A program made the translations under genes and the position numbers. A DNA stretch of 64,000 nt, taken from assembly GCA_947561395.2 (NCBI GenBank), contig OX387185.1, positions 17,820,366 through 17,884,365 of the forward strand, in the 5' to 3' direction. The notes under the pieces were generated by a model, which was not told where the DNA came from, made no database searches, and saw nothing but the letters and a program-made list of their open reading frames with translations. Of the stretch, positions 22,164 to 35,365 are shown in pieces. Position 1 is the first letter of the stretch. The number at the start of each line of letters is the position of its first letter. This DNA comes from Buxus sempervirens. Taxonomy: Eukaryota > Streptophyta > Magnoliopsida > Buxales > Buxaceae.

Positions 22164-23448
22164 GTCATGGAATAGCGCTGTCATGGCCCGCTGGTAGGTT
22201 ACCCCAGCGTTCTTAAGCCCAAACGGCATGATCATGTAGTGAAAAGTACCCCAAGGTGTGATGAATTCTGTTTTTTCCTGATCGTCCTTAGCCATCTTGA
22301 TCTGATTGTATCCCGAGAAACCATCCATGAACGAGAATAGGCTATGTACCACAGTATTATCGACCAGAATGTCGATATGTGGAAGTGAAAAATCATCCTT
22401 TGGGCTTACCTTGTTCAAATCTCTGTAGTCCATGCACATCCTAACTTTTCCATCCTTCTTTGGTACTGGCACTATGTTTACGAGCCACTCGGGGTACGTG
22501 GAGACCGCCAAAAATCCAGCTTGAAACTGCTTGACCACTTCATCTTTGACCTTCAGGGTCCATTCAGGTTTCAATTTTCTCAGCTTCTGCTTAATTGGCT
22601 TGACCCCTGGCAAAATTGGTAACTTGTGCACCACCATGTCAGTGCCCAACCCCGGTATGTCCCGATATAACCATGCAAATACATCTTTTTAGTCTGCCAG
22701 AAACCGTGACATTTCATTACGTTGCACCTCAGATAGGCATGCCCCAATCTTCACTATTTTTGGGTCATCTTCGGTCCCAAGATTTATTGAGATGGCCTCC
22801 TCAATATTAGGTTGCACACCCCTTTCATGACGCTCCAACTGATATTCAATTTCCTTTGGAAGGTCTTCTTCTTCGACCTCAGTCTCTTCTTCGATCCCCA
22901 TTAGGTCAAAGTCGAGTTTAAGGTAGAAGTCATATTCAACCTGATCTAACTCTGTTTGCTTGTATGGTTCATAAATGGTTTGGACCTTTTTGAAAAAAAT
23001 TAAATTTTCTAGAAAAAATAGGAAAATCTTTTTGGGTTTTTTGTGAGCCTTCTAAAAAAACTTTCCCTGAAGACGAAGGCTCATTAGGACCTTCAGGGAA
23101 ATGGCATTCCACTAATGGAGTTTTTTTGAAAGCCGCGTCAGTTTGCTAGACAAACGCTGCTTCAAAGGTAAGGGGAGTTTCCTCCCATTTATTCAAAATA
23201 AAATTTTCAGGAGCAGGGGAAATGGTGCAAGCTTGCTCCTTAAGCTCTGAATCCGATGCCATCATCACCAAATGAGTTGTACTGCCCTTTTCTGCCACAG
23301 GGCCCAATCCAAATATGGCCTCATCTGGAATTTTTACTGCTACCCAATCAATGAAAGGCAGCTCCTTATCTGCTTTTGTTCTTTCGCCTTCAGCCATGGC
23401 GAAGAAAGCCTCAACATCTTCGGAGAAGTCCGTCTGCTGCTCTGGCAA
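22164..23448 (-). pseudogene. E2 pol fragment: acidic linker, pre-RT and reverse transcriptase
   Basis: Fossil pol. From right to left: an acidic region with FSEDVEAFFAMAEGE, a pre-RT stretch (KPIKQKLRKLKPEWTLKVKD), then reverse transcriptase with [40 protein letters not shown] and [20 protein letters not shown]. The active-site YVDD segment is not present because E0 interrupts it. Confidence 0.86.
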
Positions 23449-23538
23449 TGTCCCAAGCCCGCCTACTGTTTCACGTGTAGAAGGTGGGCTATAGGGTTGT
23501 AGGGTCGGAACAAATGGCCTTTGGAAGGGGTTGACATT

Positions 23539-23808
23539 TCAGTACGGAGGCTTGGACAGATCCATGGGAGGAGACAGTTGGATCGTATATAAGGGTTTAG
23601 GAAAATTTTCCCTTAAATGAGGGAATTTTCCTCTACTTCTTTTCTCTTCTTTTTCCTGCTTCATCCTTCTCCATCCTCTAGGTTTAAATCCCAACCCTAC
23701 TTTAGGGACCAGCTTCTTTGCCTTTATTGGCTCCACCATCGCTTGCAAATTTATCCCCAGACCTTTCCCTTGGTGGAAGTGATATTTTTCCATCACTTTC
23801 TTTACCAT
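23539..23808 (-). pseudogene. E2 G-patch-like linker
   Basis: A frame of about 89 codons with GKGLGINLQAMVEPI and VGLGFKPRGWRR, the glycine pattern of a G-patch-like segment found in Ogre-type polyproteins between protease and reverse transcriptase. G-patches usually bind RNA or helicases. Its role in these elements is not established. Confidence 0.6.
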
Positions 23809-23877
23809 CTTCTCAGCAGTAGTCCCTTTCTTTTCTTTTTTCTCATACCCCCTAGGTATGAAATTGACTGTTTCAAA

Positions 23878-24560
23878 CTAAAACGAATGGAATGCAATTT
23901 TGTCAACAGTTAGATCCACATTGATAAAGGGTACATCAGGTGACACAATGGGAGGTATCAAGTTCTCTGCTAGGACTGTTATCACCCTTTGTCCTCTTAT
24001 GTACTTCACTCTTTGGTGAAGGGTGGATGGTATTGCCCTAGCTGAATGTATCCACGGCCTCCCTAGGAGTAGATTGAAGGCTGCTGGGATATCCATTAAT
24101 TCAAATGAGATGTTGAAGATATTCGGTCCAATGGTGACCGGCAGTTCAATCTCCCCTAGGGAGTGTATCTTAGAGCTATCAAAAGCCCTCACAATCCTCC
24201 CATTCTGCTTGATCTTAGATTGATCCAGACCAAGTTTGGCAAAAGTGATTAATGGGCAGACATTTAAAGCCGACCCATTGTCAATTAAAACCCGTGCTAC
24301 CATACTGCCCTTACAAAGCACAGTGATGTGCAAAGGGTCAACATGGTAACACCCACCGGGGCTTATTTCACTTTCCGAGAAACTTATCACATTGTGTAAT
24401 AATATTTGATCAATCATTTTGCTTAGTTGGTCCGGATCAATAGCCTGAGACACATGTGCACTCTGGAGCACCCTTAATAATGCGTCCCTATGCTTTTCTG
24501 AATTCAGCAAAAGTCCTAGTATTGAAATCTGGGCCGGGGCTTTATTCAATTGTTCGAAAA
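23878..24560 (-). pseudogene. E2 protease
   Basis: Fossil protease with the site VLIDNGSALNVCPL and the downstream motif FNLLLGRPWIHSARAIPSTL. The family is a retroviral-type aspartic protease that cuts gag-pol inside the particle. The same wording is in E3 near 36500-36650 and E1 near 1950-2250. Confidence 0.83.
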
Positions 24561-25743
24561 TATTAAATTCACTCTACTTTATTATTTTGATGAGGTCTGC
24601 TGCTTCATTTCCTGTCTCCTGGGGGGGGTGTCCTCCCCTATTTTTGTTTTTCCTTTCATTTTTTTCTTTTCTTCTGTTTCTTATATTCCCTCTCCACCTT
24701 TGGTTCCTTTTCTTTTTCTTCTCCTTCTAAACATCTCCTTGACCTCTTCATGAGGTTCACCTCCTCCTGGTTCTGGTTCTGGATCACTGGAACCGTAGTC
24801 GTGACCCTCTCGCTGTAATTCCACGGTACAACAGACTCAGAATAAGAAAGTTTGGGGATATGGACCACAAGCGGTCGGAGTTTGGACCGGGATATAGGAG
24901 TTGGTTTAGGAGTATTAAAAATAAATGGAATATTTACCACCAAGGGTAGAAGCTGTTTGGGAGTTGTTGGAACAGACAAAGTAATGGATGCAGTAGTGGG
25001 GTCACATTGGATGACCAAGGGAGTTTTTGATGGCTGGGATGGAGAAAAAGTGGGTGAATTGCAATTAAAGACGAAAGGAGGCCTTGCAATGTTTATCTGG
25101 GCCATAAGGGAGGAGACCTGGTTCAGAGAGGAGCTAATGTCCTCAGCAGCACAGTATTAAATTCACTCTTCTTTATTATTTTGATGAGGTCTGCTGCTTC
25201 ATTTCCTGTCTCCTGGGGGGTGTCCTCCCCTATTTTTGTTTTTCCTTTCATTTTTTTCTTTTCTTCTGTTTCTTATATTCCCTCTCCACCTTTGGTTCCT
25301 TTCCTTTTTCTTCTCCTTCTAAACATCTCCCTGACCTCTTCATGAGGTTCACCTTCTCTTGGTTCTGGTTCTGGATCACTGGAACCGTAGTCGTGACCCT
25401 CTAGCTGTAATTCCACGGTACAGCAGACTTAGAATAAGAAAGTTTGGGGATATGGACCACAAGCGGTCGGAGTTTGGACCGGGATATAGGAGTTGGTTTA
25501 GGAGTATTAAAAATAAATGGAATATTTACCACCAAGGGTAGAAGCTGTTTGGGAGTTGTTGGAACAGACGAAGTAATGGATGCAGTAGTGGGGTCACATT
25601 GGATGACCAAGGGAGTTGATGGCTGGGATGGAGAAAAAGTGGGTGAATTGCAATTAAAGACCAAAGGAGGCCTTGCAATGTTTATCTGGGCCATAAGGGA
25701 GGAGACCTGGTTCAGAGAGGAGCTAATGTCCTCAGCAGCGCAG
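24561..25743. repeat. Tandem duplication of about 590 bp inside E2 gag
   Basis: The stretch 24561-25154 is repeated directly as 25155-25743, both starting TATTAAATTCACTC and ending CTCAGCAGC followed by ACAG or GCAG. The copies differ at only a small number of sites, so the duplication is younger than most of the decay in E2. It doubles the Pro/Val-rich linker. Confidence 0.9.
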
Positions 25744-27460
25744 TCATTCTTCTTGGAGATGATATTGACTTCATCCTCCTCTTTTTCTTGGAAAAATTGA
25801 ACCTTAACCGAGGTCCCCACGGGAGCTATCAATTGAGATGGGTCAAAGGCCCTTCTCATGGAGGAGATGGCTATGATTGAGTTAGATGGGCCTGCCCCAT
25901 TGTGATAAGGCAGGGAGTTTTGTCCAATATCATTACCCGACGGGGCAGGTGCAGCAGTATTGAAGAACAGTTCTTTCTAGTCAAACAGATTCTGAACCGC
26001 GTGCTTCAGAATCCAACAACTGTCCGTAGAGTGCCTTGGTGCACCCATGTGGAAGTCACAAGTGACTGCTGGATCAAAATTCCTCCCCTTCGAGGCATTT
26101 GGGTTGGGCTCCTTCAAGACATACTCCCCTTTTAGCAGGGTTGGTAACAGTTGGGAAAAAGACACGGGAAGGGGGTAAGAACTTTGCTCCTCCTTGCTGC
26201 CATCCAGACATCCTTTTTTTCCTTAGTAAAAGCTTTCCTCTGGTTTGTAGGCATGGAGTGGGAGAAATTGACGTTGAGCGGGGTCTGATATGACTGCTGG
26301 GCCTGTTGGGCCTACTGGGTGCAGAAATATTGACATGGAGTGATTTCTTGGGAGGAGGGGCCTGTACCAGGTTTACTTCTCCTTCTTTCCTTACTCCATT
26401 CTTCTTGAACCCATTCCCTTTCTTCTGTGCCAGGGAAGTGGAGGAATCCGATTGTCCGGCCAAAGTAGAGTAATCAATGAGTTTTCCTGACCTGACCATT
26501 TCTTCGATCCGGTCAGCCACCTGTACCAAGGCTGCAAAATTGGTGGTAATCTGACCCACCAGATAATTATAGAAGGGCTGCCCCAGTGTGCTTATGAACG
26601 TTGAAATCATCTCAGGCTCCAACATAGGCGGCCTAACTTGGGAGGCAGCCTCTCTCCACCTCTTAGCATATTGCCGTACAGTTTCCTCTTTTCCCTTACT
26701 CATCCTCATCATGTCGTACCGATCTGGCACGATCTCCAAGTTAAACTTATACTGGTCTAGAAAAGCATCAGCCAAGTCCTTCCACCTTCTGATCGATCCT
26801 TCCATGGTCTACCGTGGCAAACCATCTCAGAGCCGCTCCTGTCAAACTCCTCTGGAAGAATTGGATCAGTATGCCGTCATCCCGGCCAAACTGGCACAAA
26901 GCCCCGCAGTATAACTTCAGATGGCTCATTGGGTAGCCCGTGCCATCATATTTGTCAAAGTCCAGGCATTTGAATTTTGCCAGTAGGCATACATCTGGGT
27001 ATATGAATAGATCATCGAAGGTGGTACCTCCATAACTGTTTCCCTCCTTCACCTCCTTGAGTTCTTCTTGGATCCTCTCTATCTTGTGTAGCAGTTTCCT
27101 TTTCATCTCCTCCCTGGCTCTTTCCTTTTCCATCTCTTTCTCATATTCCACAGTATTTTCTTTAATCAGGATAGGTTCAGGAACAGGTTCAGAAATGGGC
27201 TCAGGTATGGGTTGAGCTGGAGGTGGAACGTAGGTTTGAGGTGGCGGTGCTTGATGGGAAGTAGAGGCCTGGTTTTGGGCTTGGGCCTGTTGGGCCTGAG
27301 CAGCCAGTAAGTCTCCTAGCATTTTGGCCAGTCCGGCCACTTGCTCTTGCAGTTGAGCAAAATCCTAAGTAGGGACGGTGGCTTGATTCTCTTCCGGATT
27401 CATGGTGCGGGCTTTTGATCTGGTTACGGGAGCAATGGTTGCAAGTATGTGTACCTGGAG
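24561..27460 (-). pseudogene. E2 gag
   Basis: Fossil gag. From right to left: N-terminus (APVTRSKARTMNP-like), Gln/Ala-rich stretch (AAQAQQAQAQNQAS), capsid domain (KYDGTGYPMSHLKLYCGALC, LTGAALRWFATVDHG), zinc-knuckle-like motif (CDFHMGAPRHSTDSCWILKH) near 26000-26080, and a Pro/Val-rich linker. The linker is doubled by a tandem duplication at 24561-25743. It is broken in several places. Confidence 0.85.
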
Positions 27461-29442
27461 AAGGAAAAACAAAGAAACATGTCAGCTCCAATTTAATCCG
27501 AGTCACACACCTATAAATGTAGATAAGTGAGTTAGGTGAACACAAGTCCAGATTTATTTGTTTTTTTTTTATATATTCTTCTAACTTTTTTTTTAGGATT
27601 GTTGGAATATTTTAAGGCTTCAAAAGGTCCCACTAGATTTTAGATTGATTGGTTCGAAAAAGACCAACCAAAGGTTTTTTTGAATATTCTAGGGCTTCCA
27701 AGTGTCCCACAAAGATTCAATTGATTGGTACGAAAAAGACCAACCAAAGGTTTTTTTGGAATATTCTAGGGCTTCCACGTGTCCCACAGAAATTCAATTG
27801 ATTGGTACGAAAAAGACCAACCAAAGGTTTTTTTGGAATATTCTAGGGCTTCCAAAGGTCCCACAAAGTTTTGAGTTGATTGGTACTAAAAAGACCAACC
27901 AAAGGTTTTATGGAATATTCTAGGGCTTCCAAGTGTCCCACAAAGTTTTGAGTTGATTGGTACGAAAAGGACCAACCAAAGGTTTTTTTGGAATATTTTA
28001 GGGCTTCCAAGTGTCTCATAGAAATTCAATTGATTGGTTCGAAAAAGACCAATCTGTGAGATATGGAAAAATCAATCTAATGACTTCCTCCCTTCATCAC
28101 GCGGGATCAAATAAAACAAAGAGTCGCCACCATTCAATTTAGGTGTGAATGGACACCAAAATATTAAATAAGCACAAAAGGCAATTTTAGGGTAAAAATA
28201 ACCCTCCTAAAAAAACAACCAGAGATGGGTAAAGGGATTAAGTTATGAACAGGGGAAGGTGTTAGGCACCCCTATTCATCCACACAAGGTGGTTGCCAGG
28301 TATTGTTCATGTAATAATAAAGGAAAAAGCTTGCTATAAAAATCACAAAAATCACAAAAAAGGCAAAAATATATGGTTTTTTCATATGAATATTCTGATT
28401 GATCCAGAACTATCAAATATGATCATACCATTCTTAGAGTTTCATGATCAAAACAAAATTGAGATAAAATCAAATAAAATCAATTTAAAGTGAAAAATCC
28501 AAAAATCTGGCTTCAAGTCAAAATTCTAGAAATCTGGAAAAATATGATTTTTATAAAATATTTCAAAATTGAACTTGAATGGTCCAGGACATAGGTAGAG
28601 TCCATGTTTCACATTAAATCCAGAAATAAAAACCAAAAATACCCACGTTGATGAAGAACACCAAAAGGGGAGAATTTAGACCGTAGGGTCTTCTCTCAAA
28701 AGTGAAAAACGATTTAAAAACCACATCATGAAACCCTAGAATTTACTTTCAGGCTTCTAGATCCAGATCTATCATATTGATCATGATAAATCCAGGATCT
28801 TAGCCTAAAATCACGAAAATCACTAAAACAGTGCTGTAGGTGCAAAAGTGGAAAAATTCCAAATTTTAGCAAAAAGTGGGGATCTCATGCTATAAACATC
28901 ATAGATTCATGTAATTCATTCATATATATCATAAAAGGCATTAAAACATGATCAGGATATTCAAAGCAGTCACATCTCACAAATCAGAGCACATGGGGGT
29001 CTACCCTACGGATCCACCTGTTCTCTTTTCCCCTAGTTCTCTCTTCACGTTTTACGGCTAGAGAGACTCTTGAGGTACTTGGAGACAGGTTTGGGTACAC
29101 AAACACCATCACAGGCTTTATTCTAGAAAAAGAGAAAAACAGATATGGGGTTCTATTCTAGGGATCCACCTGTTCCCCTTTCCCCTAGTTCTCTCTTCAC
29201 GTTTTACGGCTAGAGAGACTCTTGAGGTACTTAGAGACAAGTTTAGGAAGACAAATATAACAGATGGCCTTATTCTACAGCAATAGAGATGATCCTATTA
29301 CATCTAGAATTGAAGACAGAAAATAAAAAGGGAAAAGGGACTTACCTGGATTGAGCAAGCAGAGCAGCAGGGATTCCTTTCCTTCTCTTAGAGCTCTTGA
29401 TTCTTCAAAATTTCGTGGCCTTTAGCTTGAGAATCTCACCTC

Positions 29443-29450
29443 TATTTATA
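29443..29450 (-). promoter_or_regulatory. TATA-like box of S2
   Basis: Minus strand TATAAATA in GCCTATAAATAGAGG. It lies 202 bp downstream of the palindrome array. Confidence 0.6.
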
Positions 29451-29651
29451 GGCAAGCACAGGGGCAAGGCTGGTCCAGAAGGATATATCCTGATCCTCAG
29501 GATAGAGTGAAAATTGGGGATAATGCTCATCCATAGCCAACCAAGGTGGCTTCAGCGAATAAAATACGTAATTCACTCATTTAAAGATATATTGGACTAA
29601 AGATAAAGCTCGGAAATCGAGAGAAGGACAAAACTCACACGTGTCTTTAGT

Positions 29652-29755
29652 GACCGTAAATGCACTACGGTCCAATGGTGACCGTATAGTTACTACGGGC
29701 GCGCCTGACCGTAGAGAATTTTCGGGCGCGACGGGCCCGTGAAGGAAATACGGGC
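29652..29755. repeat. Palindrome array, S2, 4 units
   Basis: Units start at 29652, 29680, 29707 and 29735 (steps 28, 27, 28). They are GACCGTA/TACGGTC, GACCGTA/TACGGGC, GACCGTA/TTCGGGC and GCCCGTG/TACGGGC, each with a 7-nt loop. Unit one shows a paired change from LTR3 (GCCC...GGGC to GACC...GGTC) with both sides altered, keeping the palindrome. The array ends 102 bp from the U3 end. Confidence 0.92.
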
Positions 29756-31241
29756 AAAGTCTGCTTAGTCAATTTTTATGCATTTTGACCTGTTTTAAGC
29801 TTTAATTACATGTTTTTATTATTTTCTCATTTTGTAGTGCAATTTGGGGTGTCTACACAATCAAAGGTTTTTTTTGGAATATTCTAGGGCTTCCAAAGGT
29901 CCCACAAAGTTTTGAGTTGATTGGTACTAAAAAGAGCAACCAAAGGTTTTTTGGAATATTCTAGGGCTTCCAAGTGTCCCACAAAGTTTTGAGTTGATTG
30001 GTACGAAAAGGACCAACCAAAGGTTTTTTTGGAATATTATAGGGCTTTCAAGTGTCTCATAGATATTAAATTGATTGGTACGAAAAAGACCAACCAAAGG
30101 TTTTTTTGGAATATTCTAGGGCTTCCAAAGGTCCCACAAAGTTTTGAGTTGATTGGTACTAAAAAGACTAACCAAAGGTTTTATGGAATATTCTAGGCCT
30201 TCCAGGTGTCCCACAAAGTTTTGAATTGATTGGTACGAAAAGGACCAACCAAAGGTTTTTTTGGAATATTCTAGGGCTTCCAAAGGTCCCACAAAGTTTT
30301 GAGTTGAATTGTACTAAAAAGACCAACCAAAGGTTTTTTGGAATATTCTAGGGCTTCCAAGTGTCCCATAGAAATTCAATTGATTGGAACGAAAAAGACC
30401 AACCCAAGGTTTTTTTTTTTGGAATATTCTAGGGCTTCCAAAGGTCCCACAAAGTTTTGATTTGATTGGTACTAAAAAGACCAACCAAAGGTTTTATGCA
30501 ATATTCTAGGGCTTCCAGGTGTCCCACAAAGTTTGGATTTGATTGGTACTAAAAAGACTAACCAAAGGTTTTATGGAATATGCTAGGGCTTCCAAGTGTC
30601 CCACAAAAGTTCAATTGATTGGTACGAAAAAGACCAACCAAAAGTTTTTTGGAATATTCTAGGGCTTCCAAGTGTCCCACAAAAATTCAATTGATTGGTA
30701 CGAAAAATACCAACCAAAGGTTTTTTGGAATATTCTCGAGCTTCCAAGTGTCCTACAGAAATTCAATTGCTTGGTACGAAAAAGACCAACCAAAGGTTTT
30801 TTTGGAATATTCTAGGGCTTCCAAGTGTCCCACAAATTTTTGATTTGATTGGAGAAAAGGACCAACCAAAGTTTTTATGGAATATTCTAGGGCTTCCAAG
30901 TGTCCCACAAAGTTTGATTTGATTGGTACAAAAAAGACCAACAAAAGGTTTTTTTTTTTTTATTTGCTGAATTTCCTCAGTTTTCAAGTTCAAAAGTTTG
31001 ATTGAAACATGTTTAAGGTGAATTGGTATCAAGAAATAGGACACCTTGGTTCCTTAGGTTTGAGGGAAAAATGGTAGATTTGTGTGTCAAAATTAGGTTA
31101 AATCCTTAGTGAGATTTTTTTTTGAACACTTGAATTATCTTTTCATATTCTCTTTGGGGTGCCCACAGATTATTCACAATGTTTTAGGCATTTTATTTTC
31201 AAAAATAGGATGAAAAATCAATTTGCCAATTTCCGGGCTGT

Positions 31242-31379
31242 ATCCGACATGTCAGATCGGATAAAGCTATGCTTTATTGTATCCGATGTAACTAATCGGA
31301 TACATACATAAACTTTTGTTACCGATGATATCTGTCGGATAAGAAGGTTATATAGTTTAACCGACCTGAGTTGTCGGTT
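31242..31379. repeat. Palindrome array, E2 leader, 4 units, 39-bp period
   Basis: Units start at 31242, 31281, 31320 and 31359, exactly 39 bp apart, with 18-bp spacers. Arms: ATCCGAC/ATCGGAT, ATCCGAT/ATCGGAT, TACCGAT/GTCGGAT, AACCGAC/GTCGGTT. In the last unit both outer pairs are changed together (AT...AT to AA...TT). The arm family is the same as in the LTR of this element (35366-35503). Confidence 0.93.
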
Positions 31380-33121
31380 AATGCCGAATTAGCCCTTTTT
31401 GACTCATTTTTTTCACTAGATCATGTTATCTTCATTCCCACTTAATGTTCACCTTGACTTGGCCTCTAAACATGGTCTTCAATTGAATTTTGACACCATA
31501 CTTGCAAAAAATACATTTATATTCATGAGGGTACATGCCCCTTCCACAGTTAGACACCAATTCATGGATCTTGTACTCTTGGTTGCCTCCTACATGGACT
31601 TTGGGTAGGATGACTTCTAAATTAAGTTGAAAACTCTTCCTATAGGTTACACCAACCTTAGGCTACAAACACTTTTGGGAAAAATTTCATCCCAAACATA
31701 TGGACACCATGGCTTTTAATTTACATGAAGATAATAAAACATGGTTTTACCTTGCCACCTTGTGTTACCTTCAATATGGTATTCATATTATACCTTGGCC
31801 TGTGAAACATGCAAACGGCCTTCCCTCAATTACACCCAATTCCCCAAACGTAATTGTTTACTTTAGCTGAAAACGTGTTTCTCCACCTTCAAGCATATGG
31901 TTTTTGGGGTTTTAGCTTAATTGGCAACTTAGAACTCAAGTCTAGTGATGCCTGGAATCGAATCACAGATCCCATTGTCATCACATCATTGACTCAAATT
32001 CTAAGGTAAATATTTTCACTTTCGCTTTCCGAAGTATTGATCTCATTGCGTCAAGCTACACACATTCGGGTTCAACTTCCTATAGGTAATGGGTAGGTTG
32101 TGCAAAAAGTTTAAAGTGCTCAAGTGCATTTGAAATTTAAGGTAAATTCACAACGTCCCAGCCCCTTGACACTCTTTTTTCGCAGCCATGCATACAATTT
32201 CATGCCAAGGTAATATGACATTATATTGACAATAAAAACACAAGCAAGCAAGATAATAAAAACACCCAAACATACTCATGACTATATCATATCCAAAAAG
32301 TATCACACAAACATGTTATCATATTGTACAAACAACAATTAAACCATGACAAACATGGTTGAAACCCAAAAGCATCCTCTAAATTTCCAGATTTCATGCT
32401 TCTCGTTTTGATGCCCAAATTGCATTATTCATACCCAAATCAAAGTCTAAAAATACGACAACTATTGATATGGTACAAGAAGCATTTAGCTAGGGAAAAC
32501 ATGCTTGAAAACCCCCAAAATACCTACTGAATTCCTAGTTTTCATGCTCTTAATTTTTATGTTCAAAATGCATCATTCATGCCCCCAAATCGAAGCCTAA
32601 AATCCAGCCACTAAACATATTGTGCAAGAATTGTTTCTATTAGAGAAAACATACTTGAAAAACCTCAAAAAATTCCCACCAAGCACTTCAGAATTTCTGC
32701 TCATTGTTTTCACACTCAAGTCATACCTCCCATACCCCAAATCAAAGGCATGCCATAAAAAAAAACATTAAGCACAAGAAAGAATTGTTCATGGGAAAGA
32801 TGTTTGAAAACCCCCAAAAACTACAGTAAATTTCCAGATTTCATGCTCTTAATTTTTTTTATGTTCAACTCATGGTATTGAAACCCAAAATAACACATGC
32901 TATCAAAAATATAGCAAAGTCATATTACAAGATAGGATTTCCCCTAAACACATTTCTAAACACAATCAAGCAACACATCCATGCTTTTAACCATGTGAAT
33001 TTTCTAATCATATAAGTCAAATTTGAGACAATATGCACAAGTAAAGTAGGCAAAATAGCAAGCATCCAAAAACAAAGAAAAAACATGAACAAATACACCA
33101 ATCATGACTTAAATCCACAAG
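31380..33121. other. E2 leader without genes
   Basis: AT-rich leader with the conserved block at about 31940-32105 (shared with E1 and E3). It then has repeated near-copies of a stretch with TTTCATGCTCTTAATTTT and GAAAACCCCCAAAA between 32380 and 32860. No frame of note. Confidence 0.6.
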
Positions 33122-33139
33122 TCCCCAACAAAGTCGCCA
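33122..33139 (-). other. E2 primer binding site
   Basis: Minus strand TGGCGACTTTGTTGGGGA, two bases inside the LTR edge. It differs from the E1 site at a few positions but keeps the TGGCGACT start. Confidence 0.72.
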
Positions 33140-35189
33140 GTTGTGAGACATGGGAAAAATCAATCCTCTAACTTTCCGGTCATCACACGGGATTCATAAA
33201 ATGGGAGAGTCACCACCATTATTTTTTAGGTGTGAATGGACACCAAAATCATTAAAATAAGCAAAAAGGCAAATCTAGAGTAAAAATTACCCTACTTGAA
33301 AATAAAATCCAGAGATGGGTAAGGGGATTAGATTATGAATGGGGGAAGGCGTTAGGCACCCCCATTCACCCACACAAGGTGGTTGCCAAGTGTTGTTCAT
33401 GCTCAAAAAAAAGAAAGCTTGCTAATTAAAATAATAAAAAAAACTTGAAAAATGATTAAACACATGTATGATCCCTCTACAAGAGAAGTCCAATGAATCT
33501 TAGACTTTCTTTTATGAAGTATCACTTCTGGGACATCACCATTTAAATGGAAATCAAAGCAAAACTTGAACACAAACAAGTTCAGACAAATCCAGAAAAT
33601 TCGGTAAAAGATGGAGCCATTTGACCATAAACCATTCAAATCAAATTCAAATTGAATCAAACCAAATCCATTTGAAAGATTATGATAAATAGAAGACTCA
33701 TGAAAATTTTTAGTTAAATCCGGTTAAAACCCTAAGAGTTATGCTCATTTGAAATCTGCTGTTGTAAATCGATAAAAGTAACAAGTGGGCAACTTTGGAA
33801 ATCCATTTGGGGAGATTGGTTCTATATAAATCCGTGAAAATTTGCATGAATGAATTATGTAGTACCATATTTCAAATGAAATAGGCTTCACACCCAAATC
33901 CATTCGGATGTGACTTGTGTGACCTCACAAACATGCCCAGAGGATCACAGATCAGCACAGAATTGTGCTATAGGGCAGTTCTGAGTAAATCAGTCACACA
34001 AGACAAAAAGGAAATCAAAAAATTGTGAAACCAACTGGATTTGAAAGTAGACTCACAAAGGAACACAGAAACAAAAATCACTCAAATCGGACTTAAATTG
34101 AGCAGATGGTGCTCATTCGAAGTGACAGGTTTAGCAATCTGGCATAAACTGACCTGTCGACTTTGATCGAATGGTGTCAAAAATCCACTTCATAAAAATT
34201 GATGAAATTTTACAGACAAGAACTAGACAGTCTCACCTTTCACATGTCTTTAAAATCACTTCAAAATTCATCCGGATGATGAAATTATGAGTGTCTGAAG
34301 TTAGGGTACAGATGCTGTCCAGTTTTGACATTTTAAAGTAAAATCAACCCAAAACAGTGATCAAGTGTGCGTAATCCGTGTAATCCAAATCAAAATCATT
34401 TGAAAAAGTATTGAAAAACCTCTAGGAGGAAATAGGGCACGAGTTTGGCTCACCATTCTCTTCGATTGGAAATAATATACCAAAAACCCTAAAATGGAGC
34501 AAAAATGCCCAAAACCGAGAGGTTAGACCATGAGGTCTTCAATAATCAAAGATAAACTTGCTTGAATCATTTTGAAAATCATTAAGAAATGTCCGAGAAC
34601 TGCTTGGGGCCATTTATTTCAAATCTATCATAATGAATACGATAGATCCAAAATACTAGCCGATTCCGACAAAACGAGTGCTATGTGTGCATGTGTAAAA
34701 ATCATCTCTTTAAACACATACATCACAACATATAGCATTCAAAGTACATTAATCAAATGGGGTTCTATGTCTAGGGTTCAATTCCCATTCTCGTTTCCCT
34801 TAGTTCTCTCTTCGCCTTTTTCGGCTAGAAATAATCTTGGGGTACTTTGAGTAGGGAATGGGGTTTCACACAATCATAGGCCATTCAAGAGGGTTCTATG
34901 ACTAAGAGTCAACTCCCATTCTCGTTTCCCCTAGATCTCTTTTCACGTTTTACGGCTAGAGAGAGTCTCGAGGTACTTTGAGTAGGGAGAGGGGTTTCAA
35001 GCACAAACAGTAGGCCATTATTCTACAGAAAGGTAGAAGAAGAGAACTATTTCTAGAATTTAAGAACATAAAAGAAAAGGGGTTTTAGGCTTACCTGGGG
35101 TACTGAAAGCAAAGGGGCAGAGGTTTCCCTTCTTCACTTGGAACTCTTCAATCTCAAACTCTTGGCCATTTGCTTGAGAAGAAGCCTCC

Positions 35190-35197
35190 TATTTATA
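35190..35197 (-). promoter_or_regulatory. TATA-like box of LTR4
   Basis: Minus strand TATAAATA in GCCTATAAATAGGAGG. The palindrome array starts 169 bp upstream. Confidence 0.6.
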
Positions 35198-35365
35198 GGC
35201 AAAGGCTAGGGTTAGGGGGAACCCTAATGGTAGACACAAGGAAGTGTCTAGCATTCTCTCACTTAACCCTAAGGTTATTTCCAAGATTTCCACTTCTTAA
35301 ACAAAGGATAAGACAGTAAAAAGTGAAAACTTTCAGAAAACCCTAATTTTGAGCAAAATCCTTGT

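Larger units (their letters stand above)
28055..29857 (-). mobile_element. S2: solo LTR of the E1/E3 family
   Basis: 1803 bp from TGTGAGATATGG to GGGGTGTCTACA, flanked by the repeat CAATC (28050-28054 and 29858-29862). It aligns over its length with LTR1 and LTR3. There is no primer binding site or gag on either side, only the interrupted tandem array, so it is a solo LTR left by recombination. It carries the TATA-like box, the doubled 165-bp segment (about 28985-29235) and a palindrome array. Confidence 0.93.
27640..30945. repeat. T3: 77-bp tandem array in E2 leader, split by S2
   Basis: About twenty copies of a 76-78 bp unit, six at 27640-28049 and about fourteen at 29863-30945. Each contains ATTGGTACGAAAAAGACC, AACCAAAGGTTTTT, GGAATATTCTAGGGCTTCC and GTCCCACAAAG. 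TTGGT and ACCAA in each unit can pair across 9 nt. Single-base and loop-like changes are shared by subsets of units, as expected from unequal exchange. Solo LTR S2 interrupts the array. Confidence 0.9.

Noticed and set aside
27700-30945. Frames such as those at 27702-27923 and 30619-30944 giving repetitive peptides
   Set aside because: They are translations of the 77-bp tandem repeat in several frames and on both strands, with no start context or domain.
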